64,000 nt of DNA from Maribacter polysiphoniae (GTDB lineage Bacteria; Bacteroidota; Bacteroidia; Flavobacteriales; Flavobacteriaceae): the NCBI RefSeq assembly GCF_003148665.1, contig NZ_QGGQ01000010.1, positions 124,001-188,000 on the forward strand. Reading direction: 5' to 3'. Position numbers and translations under genes: made by a program. Shown here piece after piece: positions 56,416 to 64,000 of this stretch. The notes beneath the pieces were generated by a model. It had not been told where the DNA came from. It did not search any database and saw only the letters and a program-made list of their open reading frames with translations. Position 1 is the stretch's first letter, and every line of letters begins with the position of its first letter.

Positions 56416-56784
56416 TTATTTTATCCGTATCGTACCGTTCCTGTACAAATCCAAAGCTTGGTTTAAGATCGATCCAATGGTTTCAATGGGCAAATCGATG
56501 GTAGGGTCAATAGTGAGGATCTTCATTCGAGAACGGTTTCCGGCTTCCAATTTAGGATGGGTTAGATGTTTCCCCTCTACCATAAGGATATACGGGGAAT
56601 CTGTTTTTTTATCGGTCCATAGATAACAGAACATTTTGTTCTTATAGCAAAAGCACGGCATTCCGTATTTACGGGTTTCACTTATATGCCCATCCTGGTT
56701 CAGAATGAACTGGCGTAAAGTAAGTAGACAGCTTTTGTTCGGCTCTTCTTTGTTTAAATAATAACTGTCGATTTCCCGTATCAT
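56416..56784 (-). CDS. DUF1801 (YdhG-like) domain protein
   Basis: A 122-residue cytoplasmic protein. The head IREIDSYYLNKEEPNKSCLLTLRQFI and the ETRKYGMPCFCYKNKMFCYL segment match the DUF1801/YdhG fold, structurally related to SCP-like or iron-chaperone-like small domains; function unknown. Start: TTG at 56790 is possible but ATG at 56784 is favoured. It is 9 bases after the GyrI-like gene on the same strand, so the pair is an operon. Confidence 0.8.
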   Translation of the reverse strand: MIREIDSYYLNKEEPNKSCLLTLRQFILNQDGHISETRKYGMPCFCYKNKMFCYLWTDKKTDSPYILMVEGKHLTHPKLEAGNRSRMKILTIDPTIDLPIETIGSILNQALDLYRNGTIRIK

Positions 56785-56793
56785 TTTCAAGAA

Positions 56794-57252
56794 CTATTTT
56801 AGGCCGACAAATATATCAATTTCCGCAGCGGTAGGATCATGGGCCTTTTCCCCATATACCTCAAAATCCGCGGTATAACTTCTATCCAAATCCATTTTCC
56901 ATATTTCTGACCATTGGTTTACGATTAGACCATTGGTTAAGTCCCCTTTCGCCTTGGTCTTACAATAGGAGCCGCCCTCAATTGATCTACCTATCATTCC
57001 CATTGGGATTACATCCAATCCTTCAACCTGGCACCCAAGGATTACCGTATACGGTTTGGTGTGGTCACTTTCATAGTCTGTGTAGATACAGTAAATCGTA
57101 TGATCCACTTTGTGCGGAATAGTATTCAAAAGTCCTTCAGCCATAAACTTGCCCCATAATGCAGCGATTTCTTTGATGGCTTGCCCTTTTTCGTTTGTTG
57201 TGCGAATCGAAATCCCGATAATATCGAAAGGCCCCATGTGTACTATTTGCAT
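56794..57252 (-). CDS. GyrI-like/AraC effector-binding domain protein
   Basis: A 152-residue stand-alone GyrI-like (SOUL-superfamily) domain: VHMGPFDIIGISIRTTNEKG, the ALWGKFMAEGL helix, YCIYTDYESD and YTVILGCQVEGLD, with GGSYCKTKAKGD and EVYGEKAHDPTAAEIDIFVGL at the end. Such proteins bind hydrophobic small molecules or act as effector domains without DNA-binding part. It starts the small unit with the DUF1801 gene. Confidence 0.85.
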   Translation of the reverse strand: MQIVHMGPFDIIGISIRTTNEKGQAIKEIAALWGKFMAEGLLNTIPHKVDHTIYCIYTDYESDHTKPYTVILGCQVEGLDVIPMGMIGRSIEGGSYCKTKAKGDLTNGLIVNQWSEIWKMDLDRSYTADFEVYGEKAHDPTAAEIDIFVGLK

Positions 57253-57388
57253 CGTCTCTTATTTTTTGGTTTCATGCAAATTTATACCCACCTGATGACA
57301 AATGATGTCAGGGGTGCTTTTTAAAGAATTCATCGTATTCAGGGCTGAACTGGACTTCGGCGGGATACACCATGGGTATGATGAAACA

Positions 57389-57997
57389 TTAGGCAGGCAG
57401 CGCATTTTTTCCGTTAACGGGCATAGGCCTGTAGGCATAGTATTGCAAGACTTCTTCCAAAGCCATTTTCAACGCCTTATTTACAGGTAATATGATATTT
57501 CCCAAGTGGAAATCTATTTGATTCAATTGCATGTAATATTCGGTAAAGACAGGTATACTTAAGTCTTTTGTAATCGCGTCGGCCGTTTTGTTGTAATTCT
57601 CAGGTTGACCCTCCTTGATGATCTTACAGGTGGCCAATCTTAATTTCCCATATTTATCCGTATTGGCTGCGAACCCAAACAACCTACAAATCAATCCACG
57701 GTATTTATAATCGCTGCATCGACCTTGTCCAATAATGGATAAGGGTTTGTAGATCATACATGTTAAATCGGTTGATTTGTTCAACAAAAGGAGCGTTTTT
57801 TCGGCTTCCCCGTTTAAAAATAGATGAAAGGCCCAAGGCAAGAATTCGAGAGGCGAAGCTTCTACATCGGGATATGTACAACATTTTCCACAACCGGTAA
57901 TACAACCAATTCCTGATGTTTGTTGAAATTTGGTGCTTTCTTTTTCCAATTGAAGAAATAGGTTTTCCACCAATTGCACCCTTCGTTCTATCGACAT
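57389..57997 (-). CDS. YkgJ-family cysteine-cluster protein
   Basis: A 202-residue cytoplasmic protein with CITGCGKCCTYPDVEASPLE, then CSDYKYRGLICRLFGF and a further Cys in LATCKII, the cysteine pattern of the YkgJ (PF03692) family, thought to bind zinc or an iron-sulfur cluster. Role unknown. It is on its own, 136 bases from the GyrI-like gene and with a 362-base gap on its upstream side. Confidence 0.88.
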   Translation of the reverse strand: MSIERRVQLVENLFLQLEKESTKFQQTSGIGCITGCGKCCTYPDVEASPLEFLPWAFHLFLNGEAEKTLLLLNKSTDLTCMIYKPLSIIGQGRCSDYKYRGLICRLFGFAANTDKYGKLRLATCKIIKEGQPENYNKTADAITKDLSIPVFTEYYMQLNQIDFHLGNIILPVNKALKMALEEVLQYYAYRPMPVNGKNALPA

Positions 57998-58359
57998 TAT
58001 TTTTTCCCGAAGGTAGCCTTAATAAGCTTGCGTGGGACATTTTATTTCTTAAAAGAACAAGGGTGGGTTTAAGATAAAATATCACGTTTATTTAAAGAAC
58101 AGGACTAAGGCTTTTCATAGGAGGTTGTGTTGACATTAGTACTTTTTACGTTCATCTTCTCTTTCCCAAACCCCGTATTCAACTGTATGATTCCAAAACA
58201 TCTTCGTATACTTATCTGGAGCCATTTCAAAGCATGGGAAATTAGCTTCCCATTTCTGATTTGACACTGAAAAACACTCTTAAAGCGGCTTATATGAAGT
58301 AGTTTTTTTGGATTAAAGGCTTGTGCAACGGTTACAATTGTTAGGGACTGGCTTTTCAG
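57998..58359. other. Gap with one possible decayed ORF
   Basis: On the minus strand 58279-58136 stays open for 47 codons, reading KWEANFPCFEMAPDKYTKMF then WNHTVEYGVWEREDERKKY before a stop. The composition looks protein-like and has no start codon after the preceding stop, so it may be the 3' end of a lost gene. I cannot name the family. The rest of the gap shows nothing. Confidence 0.3.
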
Positions 58360-58716
58360 CTAGTAGTCTTGAATCAATACCTCCGTTGGAATATGCAACG
58401 TCGTATTAAGTTTTCTTATCATATCTAAAGTAAGCTTACGTTTTTTGCTTAAAATTTCGCTTACCCTGCTTTTAAATCCCATGACCTCTGCCAAGTCCTT
58501 TTGTTTCATTCCCATTTGTTCCATACGGAATTTGATTGCCTCTATTGGATCCGGCATTCCGATTGGAAAGTTTTCATTTTCATATCGGTCAATTAAAATC
58601 GATAGGATTTCGAGTTCGTCGCCTTTTTTGCTACCTTTTTTGGCATCGAAAATCAGTTCGAGTCGCTCAAGTGCGTTCTGATAGTCTTTTTCGTTTCTAA
58701 TAGGTGCTATTTTCAT
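58360..58716 (-). CDS. higA: HigA-type antitoxin (XRE-family HTH)
   Basis: A 118-residue protein beginning MKIAPIRNEKDYQNALERLE, the normal head of HigA antitoxins, with an XRE helix-turn-helix at about 65-110 (MEQMGMKQKDLAEVMGFKSR, VSEILSKKRKLTLDMIRKL). It neutralises the HigB product and represses the operon. ATG at 58716 lies 1 base after the toxin stop; an ATG at 58734 inside the toxin gene is also in frame. Order toxin first, antitoxin second, is the HigBA arrangement. Confidence 0.9.
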   Translation of the reverse strand: MKIAPIRNEKDYQNALERLELIFDAKKGSKKGDELEILSILIDRYENENFPIGMPDPIEAIKFRMEQMGMKQKDLAEVMGFKSRVSEILSKKRKLTLDMIRKLNTTLHIPTEVLIQDY

Positions 58717-58717
58717 T

Positions 58718-59011
58718 TTAAATTTCGTTTGCATTTATTTTATCATACTCTGTGTGAGTTCCCACAAAGCGAATCCAACAGATTTGGTACTCGAAATTGA
58801 ATTTTACGATTAAACGGTATCGATTACCTTTTATATTAAAAATAATTTGATTGTCCTTCTGTATGCTTGCGCTCGGATATTCAATTTTCAGCTCGTTCAA
58901 GTTTGTAAATTCCGATTTTTCAGTTTCCCTGAACCATGCGGTCAATTGTTGTTCACTATCGGCATGCTTTGTCCAAAACTCTCTTAAAGTCCGTTTTTCA
59001 ATTACTCTCAA
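58718..59011 (-). CDS. higB: HigB-type toxin (RelE-superfamily mRNA interferase)
   Basis: A 97-residue HigB toxin that cuts mRNA on the ribosome. RVIEKRTLREFWTKHADSE is the family head, followed by LTAWFRETEK, IIFNIKGNRYRLIVKFNFE and ICWIRFVGTHTEYDKINA with the catalytic-region His/Tyr near the end. The start is TTG: homologues begin exactly at this residue and no in-frame ATG exists upstream. First gene of the pair, behind a perfect palindrome 24 bases upstream. Confidence 0.9.
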   Translation of the reverse strand: MRVIEKRTLREFWTKHADSEQQLTAWFRETEKSEFTNLNELKIEYPSASIQKDNQIIFNIKGNRYRLIVKFNFEYQICWIRFVGTHTEYDKINANEI

Positions 59012-59034
59012 ATCATATTATTTAAAGTAAACAT

Positions 59035-59069
59035 ATCAATAAAGTTACCAATATGGTAACTTTATTGAT
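59035..59069. promoter_or_regulatory. Palindromic operator of higBA
   Basis: ATCAATAAAGTTACC and GGTAACTTTATTGAT, 15-base perfect arms around AATAT, directly upstream of higB on the minus strand. This is the expected place for HigA autorepression. A T-run follows on the plus strand, but no plus-strand gene ends here, so a terminator role is less likely. Confidence 0.75.
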
Positions 59070-59626
59070 TTTTTCAGTTTGTGCCTAACAATTATATAGT
59101 TATGGGTAACTCTAATTTTATCAATACGACTAATCTACGGGGTCTTTAACACTTTTATAAGTGTTTTTCGCCATTTCTGTATAAATTTCGGTAGTTTTTC
59201 GGTCCATGATAAGTAGTGGTCGGATGCCATGGTCTTTCAATGTTGTTTCCACTACCAGGGATAATCGATTCGTATAGTTTTTATATCTTTCTGCTCATTA
59301 ATAGGTTCAGGACCAACAGTGTCTGCGATATAGTCCGCCCCCATATTAGAGCTCAAAATATCACATAATAAACGGATGTATCCAAGCCAAACACCATTGT
59401 TTTTCGCTTATCATAGGAATTGGCTTTCCCTTAATCCCCCTTTGGGTCAAAGAACAAAATCAGGAATGATTTATCCATATGCATTGGGTCTTTGCATACT
59501 TATTTCAGGATGGATCACTTCTAAAAAATTAGCAATCTAAAACTTTATGTCTATTTTTAACAGGTGCGATATAGACCGTGTTCTGGTTTTCACCGCATAT
59601 TTGAATAATAAACCACCAACTATTTT
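59070..59626. other. Gene-decay zone upstream of the cytochrome gene
   Basis: No intact gene. On the minus strand, 59207-59130 reads MDRKTTEIYTEMAKNTYKSV then KDPVD and stop, which resembles the C-terminal tail of Bacteroidota tyrosine recombinases (KTTEIYTHV...NPLD). A second open piece, 59407-59252, reads GVWLGYIRLLCDILSSNMG, ADYIADTVGPEPINEQ and ends RIDYPW; I do not recognise it. The pieces overlap in different frames and neither has a start, so this looks like worn-down gene remnants. The promoter of the gene at 59627 must lie in the last 150 bases but no clear box was found. Confidence 0.35.
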
Positions 59627-62233
59627 ATGAAAGGAGTTACGCTATTATTACTAAGCTTTACATGTGTTCTGTTTTATTCTTGCCATCTGGATTCGGACAA
59701 TGAATCACCTATCACTGAAAAAGTCACTATCGATGCTATTACTCTCCCAAAAGGCTTTGTCATTTCCAAATTGTATGAGCCTACCGATAAGGAACAAGGC
59801 TCTTGGGTAAGTATTACCAAAGATGATAAGGGAAATTTTTATACATCCGATCAATACGGAAGCATCTATAAATCCAGACTAACGAAATCCGAAGGAAAAG
59901 ATGTGCTTGAGGTGCAGAAATTGGATTTGAATATTGGGTTGGCCCAAGGGTTGTTATACCACAATAATGAATTGTTTGCCTTGGTAAATTCAAATGATGA
60001 AAAGATTCAAAGTGGATTGTATAAAATCATTGATTCCAACGGAGATGGTACTTTGGATAGGGTGAAGACGTTAAAGACCGTAAACGGGAATGGTGAGCAC
60101 GGACCACACAATATTGTATTGGCACCGGATGGGCAATCAATGTATATGGTTTTTGGAAATCACACGGATATTCCCAGTGATGTCCGTGGTCGTGTTCCTG
60201 AAGTATGGGATGAGGATAATTTATTGCCCGTAATAAAAGATCCAAGTGGACATGCCAATTCAAGAAAGGCACCAGGTGGTTGGGTAGCCCAAACAGATTT
60301 TGAAGGTAAAGACTGGACGCTCATAACCGTTGGGACCAGAAACACCTATGATATTGCCTTTAATCGTGATAATGAATTGTTTGGCTTTGATTCTGATATG
60401 GAATATGATTTAGGAATGCCGTGGTACAGACCCATCCGTTTAAATCATATGACGAGTGGCGCCGATTTTGGATGGAGGACAGGAACAGGGAAATTCAGGG
60501 ATTATTATCCGGATAACCTTTCAAGTATTGCCCATTTAGGGCAAGGATCACCAACAGGTGTTTTAGATGGACGGGGATTGAAATTCCCGGCATATTATCA
60601 AAAGGGATTGTACTTGTTTGATTGGAGTTATGGAACGATGTATCACGCCAGGCTAACCCCTAAAGGTAGTTCGTTTGAGGCAGAGGTAACACAGTTTCTT
60701 TCGGGTGTTCCTTTACCGCTTACGAATGGTGTCGTAGGTGATGATGGGGCCTTATACTTCCTGACAGGAGGAAGACGCTTGGAATCTGGACTATACCGCG
60801 TAGCCTATGAAGGTGAATTACCATCCGAGGTATTGGAATTAAAAGAGCGTTCCGAAGGGAAAAAACAACGAGACCTAAGAAAACAATTGGAAGTGTTGCA
60901 TGTGAGTCCATCAGCAGACCAAATTCCGTTTATCGTACAGCATTTGGGGCATACAGATCGAGCAATCCGTTTTTCGTCGAGAGTGGCTTTAGAGCATTTG
61001 GATTACGCACATTGGAAAGATGAAATTAAGAAAGATAATCCTTCGGAAGTTTCTGTTGGTTTGGCCTTGGCCATTGCACGTCATGGCGATGATGCCGCTC
61101 GGGTCGAAGCCTTGAAAACCTTAATGGGAATTGAATGGCAAAGTTTGGAGGAATCTAAAAAACTGGATTTTATTAGAGGGGTCGATTTGCTTTTGACGAG
61201 AATGGATGGAAGCTTGCCCAACGCCGTACAGGAAAAAATCAAGGAGCTATTTTTACCCGCCTATTTGGCAAGTTCCGAGGCAGTGAATATGGAATTGTGC
61301 AAGATTCTAAGTTATTTACAAGTTGAAGAGATTGTTGCGTTGACATTGCATGAGATGGAGACGAATACTTCTACTGAAGGTATGGAAGCGATGTACATAT
61401 CCGGTGATATTTCCAATAGAAGTGAACAATATGGAAAGGATGTTGAGAATATGTTGGCAAATATGCCAAATCAACGGAATATTAGTTATGCCATGAGTCT
61501 GAGTTACCTTCAAAAGGGTTGGTCAACGTCTGCAAGGGAGCGTTATTTTAAATGGTTTGGCGATGCGTTGCAAAAAGCTGGAGGTAAACAGTATCTGAAT
61601 TTTATCAGGGCCATTCAAAAAGAGGCTTTGGCCAATGTTCCAGAGAACGAACAAGAATACCTTTCTGAAATCACTGAGATAGCGGCGGCACGCAGGGCAG
61701 ATTATATGGAGGATGTAAAACAACCGGAAGGTCCTGGTGTTAATTGGACGGTGGAGTTGTTAATGTCCGCTTATGAAAAGAATTACAAAAACGCCGATTT
61801 TGAGAACGGGAAGAATATGTTTAAAGCTTCATTGTGTATTTCATGCCATAGTATGAATGGGGAAGGAGGTAGTAGTGGACCTGAATTGACTAAAATTGGT
61901 TCTAGATTTACAGTAGGGGCAATCGGGGAAGCCATTGTTAATCCATCAGGGACCATTGGGGACCGATATCAATATTCAGATTATCATATGAAGGACGGTT
62001 CTGTGATCACTGGGATTGAAATTGACGAAGATGATGATACGATTGAAGTGAGTATAAGCGCTTTCACTTCTAATGTTACCACAAAAGTGAGAAAGGATAG
62101 ACTTGAAAGTGTTGAATTATCCAAAATATCGCCAATGCCGGCAGGCTTGGTCAATAGATTGAACGAACAGGAAATTACAGATTTGATAGCCTATATGTTG
62201 TCAGGCGGAAACCGAAATAATATAAAGAAATGA
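59627..62233 (+). CDS. Propeller-HEAT-cytochrome c lipoprotein (membrane-bound dehydrogenase type)
   Basis: An 868-residue lipoprotein (lipobox VLFYSC). Residues about 35-400 form a glucose/sorbosone dehydrogenase-like beta propeller (GLAQGLLYHNNELFALVNS, GPHNIVLAPDGQSMYMVFGN, YDIAFNRDNELFGFDSDMEY), about 400-690 helical HEAT-like repeats, and about 720-868 a cytochrome c domain with one haem site CISCHS (Cys 737/740, His 741). This is the PVC-type fused haem-binding family, common in saccharide-use loci with DUF1080 proteins, as here: the next gene overlaps by four bases. It probably passes electrons from a sugar or sugar-like donor in the periplasm to the respiratory chain; donor unknown. 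Confidence 0.88.
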   Translation: MKGVTLLLLSFTCVLFYSCHLDSDNESPITEKVTIDAITLPKGFVISKLYEPTDKEQGSWVSITKDDKGNFYTSDQYGSIYKSRLTKSEGKDVLEVQKLDLNIGLAQGLLYHNNELFALVNSNDEKIQSGLYKIIDSNGDGTLDRVKTLKTVNGNGEHGPHNIVLAPDGQSMYMVFGNHTDIPSDVRGRVPEVWDEDNLLPVIKDPSGHANSRKAPGGWVAQTDFEGKDWTLITVGTRNTYDIAFNRDNELFGFDSDMEYDLGMPWYRPIRLNHMTSGADFGWRTGTGKFRDYYPDNLSSIAHLGQGSPTGVLDGRGLKFPAYYQKGLYLFDWSYGTMYHARLTPKGSSFEAEVTQFLSGVPLPLTNGVVGDDGALYFLTGGRRLESGLYRVAYEGELPSEVLELKERSEGKKQRDLRKQLEVLHVSPSADQIPFIVQHLGHTDRAIRFSSRVALEHLDYAHWKDEIKKDNPSEVSVGLALAIARHGDDAARVEALKTLMGIEWQSLEESKKLDFIRGVDLLLTRMDGSLPNAVQEKIKELFLPAYLASSEAVNMELCKILSYLQVEEIVALTLHEMETNTSTEGMEAMYISGDISNRSEQYGKDVENMLANMPNQRNISYAMSLSYLQKGWSTSARERYFKWFGDALQKAGGKQYLNFIRAIQKEALANVPENEQEYLSEITEIAAARRADYMEDVKQPEGPGVNWTVELLMSAYEKNYKNADFENGKNMFKASLCISCHSMNGEGGSSGPELTKIGSRFTVGAIGEAIVNPSGTIGDRYQYSDYHMKDGSVITGIEIDEDDDTIEVSISAFTSNVTTKVRKDRLESVELSKISPMPAGLVNRLNEQEITDLIAYMLSGGNRNNIKK

Positions 62234-62916
62234 ATTATAAAGTAATTTATACAGTGTTTATGACCATGGTGATGAGTTGCAATTTAGCAGGTCAGAAAGC
62301 AAATGAAACAGAGCAATTGTTCAATGGCAAAGATCTTAGCCATTGGAGGGGTGATAGCCGGGTTTGGTCTGTGGAGGATGGATGTATTAAAGGGGAAACA
62401 ACTGATGAAGTGGTTATTGCGCATAATACTTTTTTGATTCATGATAGGATCGTGTCGGATTTTGAGTTGACATTTAAGTATAAAATCATAGGAGGAAATA
62501 GCGGTGTTCAGTATAGGGCGAGGGTAGTAGACCAAGATAAATTCATCATTGGGGGCTACCAAGCGGATATGGAAGCGGGCATTCAATATTCCGGGATTTT
62601 GTATGAAGAAAAAGGAAGGGGGATTCTAGCACAGCGTGGTGAAAAGGTGGTTGTTTCGAAAGAGGGGAAAAAAACGGTAACACGGTTTAAAACCACGGAA
62701 GAGATTCAGGCAGTTATCAATCAGGAGGATTGGAATGACTACCGCATTGTTGCAAAAGGGAATCATTTGCAACATTATATCAATGATCAATTGACCATTG
62801 ATGTCGTGGATAATGAAACCGGGAAATCAGCCTCTTCGGGGGTGTTGGCCTTGCAGCTCCATGCAGGTCCGTCGATGCAAGTGTTTTACAGGGATTTAGA
62901 ATTGAAAAAGTTATAA
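62230..62916 (+). CDS. Single-domain DUF1080 (3-keto-disaccharide hydrolase-like) protein
   Basis: A 228-residue exported protein with a hydrophobic leader (MTMVMSCNLAG, a possible lipobox Cys) and one DUF1080 domain (about 25-228): LFNGKDLSHWRGDSRVW, FKYKIIGGNSGVQYRAR, GYQADMEAGIQYSGILYEEK and EDWNDYRIVAKGNHLQHYIN. Members cleave 3-keto-glycosides or bind glycans. It overlaps the cytochrome gene by ATGA, so the two are translationally coupled and probably work together, separately from the tandem-domain DUF1080 protein at 17490. Confidence 0.88.
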   Translation: MNYKVIYTVFMTMVMSCNLAGQKANETEQLFNGKDLSHWRGDSRVWSVEDGCIKGETTDEVVIAHNTFLIHDRIVSDFELTFKYKIIGGNSGVQYRARVVDQDKFIIGGYQADMEAGIQYSGILYEEKGRGILAQRGEKVVVSKEGKKTVTRFKTTEEIQAVINQEDWNDYRIVAKGNHLQHYINDQLTIDVVDNETGKSASSGVLALQLHAGPSMQVFYRDLELKKL

Positions 62917-62940
62917 ATCATAATATATATACCTCTCTTT

Positions 62941-62959
62941 AATACGTACTGTTCGTATT
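62941..62959 (+). terminator. Weak hairpin after the DUF1080 gene
   Basis: AATACG / CGTATT, 6-base arms with a 7-base loop, followed by gtttta. It lies 25 bases after the stop at 62916, between convergent genes, but the stem is short. Confidence 0.3.
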
Positions 62960-63067
62960 GTTTTATGGCCTTGGCATATATATTCAAGGTGTTGACCTTT
63001 GTAACGCGAGGGGCTTAACCCAAGGCTCCTAGCCTACATATATCGCGTGTTGTGTTTAGGTGCTAGT

Positions 63068-64000
63068 TTATTCACTGTCTTTTTCATAGGCGAAACTATA
63101 CTCCTTCGAATACGTATGTTCTTTACTTATTATAGAATCGATTTTTTTAACGATTTCAGAATTTTCCTCGGCAACATTATGTTCTTCACCAATATCAGAA
63201 GCTAAATTATAAAGTTCAATAGAAGCTTTGGCATTATTGTTCATATCCAAACGGATCCCTTTCCAGTCTCCAAATCTTACGGCTTGTTTTCCTCCTTGTT
63301 CCAGAAATTCCCAATATAGATAATCATGGCTTTTTTGTTTTTCCCCCAATAATTCCGGCAAGTATGAAATGCCATCAATATTCCCTGGTGTTTTCAATTG
63401 TGCGATTTCACAAACTGTAGGTAAAAAATCCCAAAAAGCCGAAATGTGATTGGAAGTAGTATTTGGTTTTATTTTCCTAGGCCAATATGTTATCATAGGC
63501 ACTCGTATACCACCTTCATACAAATCGCGTTTGTATCCCCTTAAATCGGAATTGCTATTAAAATAATTTGGATCGGCTCCACCTTCCTGGTGGGGGCCAT
63601 TATCCGAGGTAAATATTATTATGGTATTATCCGCAATGCCAAGTTCTTCAACTTTTTTTCTGATTTCACCTACTTGCTGATCCAGTAGGGAAACCATAGC
63701 GGCAAAAGCTGTATGGGGTTCTTTTTGGGAACCATATCCTCCATTTTTATACTCTTCTCCATCATCTTCACCCTTATATTCATTATCGGGTAGTAGTTTC
63801 CCTCTAAATTTAGCCATATACTTTTCCGGTGCAGCAAGTTCCGCATGGGGAATAATCGAAGGGTAGTACATAAAAAAAGTAGTGTCTTTGTTCTTTTCGA
63901 GAAATGCCATGGATTTTTCATGAATAATATCAGGAGCATAAGTTTCCGTTTTGGTTCCGACATTCCCTTTTAATATTTCCTTGGTTTGATTGTGCCAAAG
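63068..64000 (-). CDS. Arylsulfatase-family sulfatase, C-terminal part (cut by window edge)
   Basis: 310 residues in frame to the right edge, beginning LWHNQTKEILKGNVGTK. Sulfatase motifs: YAPDIIHEKSMAFLEKNKD, FFMYYPSIIPHAEL (substrate-side His), VSLLDQQVGEI, IIIFTSDNGPHQEGG (metal-binding Asp-Asn), GYKRDLYEGGIRVPMITYWP and DFLPTVCEIA. The N-terminal active-site CxPSR formylglycine motif lies outside the window, so activity cannot be confirmed. It is a type I sulfatase of the kind used on sulfated algal glycans (S1 family). Convergent with the DUF1080 gene. Confidence 0.92.
   Translation of the reverse strand, partial: LWHNQTKEILKGNVGTKTETYAPDIIHEKSMAFLEKNKDTTFFMYYPSIIPHAELAAPEKYMAKFRGKLLPDNEYKGEDDGEEYKNGGYGSQKEPHTAFAAMVSLLDQQVGEIRKKVEELGIADNTIIIFTSDNGPHQEGGADPNYFNSNSDLRGYKRDLYEGGIRVPMITYWPRKIKPNTTSNHISAFWDFLPTVCEIAQLKTPGNIDGISYLPELLGEKQKSHDYLYWEFLEQGGKQAVRFGDWKGIRLDMNNNAKASIELYNLASDIGEEHNVAEENSEIVKKIDSIISKEHTYSKEYSFAYEKDSE

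Noticed and set aside
59461-59520. A CCAT...GCAT-like string upstream of the cytochrome gene as a fourth copy of the regulon site
   Set aside because: The repeat sequence and the 21/20-base spacings do not match the three real copies.

Overview
The window looks like chromosome of a marine-type Bacteroidota, most likely a Flavobacteriaceae member. The support is SusC/SusD genes, a hybrid two-component regulator, many lipoprotein-type signal peptides, AT-leaning sequence, Bacteroidota -7 boxes (TAnnTTTG-like), and many glycoside hydrolases. I cannot name the genus from sequence alone. No rRNA, tRNA, CRISPR array or intact insertion sequence was seen.

Layout. 1-3 kb: a truncated amino-acid permease, a HAD hydrolase and an MFS exporter. 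3-8.4 kb (minus strand): a branched-chain amino-acid operon leuC-leuD-leuA/cimA-leuB, whose spacers carry two decayed four-helix-bundle (23S-IVS/Avd-like) genes. 8.9-17.1 kb: a LytS-type kinase and LytTR regulator, then a little-known cluster with a duplicated unknown domain, a DUF6882-like protein and an M48 metalloprotease fused to a TerB-like domain, closed by a strong terminator; a TPM-domain protein lies beyond on the other strand.

17.5-50.3 kb is the centre of interest: a large glycan-utilisation locus in three transcription units. Unit A (plus, 17.5-22.5 kb) has a tandem DUF1080 lipoprotein, a Tat-exported Gfo/Idh/MocA oxidoreductase and a GH78 rhamnosidase. Unit B (minus, 27.0-22.5 kb) has an SDR fructuronate reductase, mannonate dehydratase UxuA, myo-inositol oxygenase and a sodium/solute symporter. 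Unit C (plus, 27.4-46.2 kb) has SusC, SusD, a divergent GH115-like protein, GH92, GH29, GH3-PA14, a Ca2+-dependent PI-phospholipase C, GH115 and a metallophosphoesterase, followed by a hybrid two-component regulator. All three units start with the same promoter layout, CCATG-N16-CCAT-N20-(-7 box), identical in spacing, which argues they form one regulon. Together they suggest capture and breakdown of a glucuronate-, mannose-, fucose- and rhamnose-bearing glycan on an inositol-phosphate core (for example a glycosyl-inositol-phosphoceramide or GPI-type glycan), with inositol and glucuronate both feeding the uronate pathway. This substrate is an inference.

50.4-56.3 kb: a polysaccharide deacetylase-like protein overlapping a GH9 gene, then an NrtR-like regulator with a degenerate Nudix box, divergent from a membrane-anchored GH3; their shared spacer holds a promoter overlapped by a palindrome. 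56.4-59.6 kb: small housekeeping-type proteins (DUF1801, GyrI-like, YkgJ), a HigBA toxin-antitoxin pair with a perfect palindromic operator, and a gene-decay zone. 59.6-64 kb: a second oxidative saccharide module (propeller-HEAT-cytochrome c protein plus DUF1080) convergent with a truncated sulfatase.
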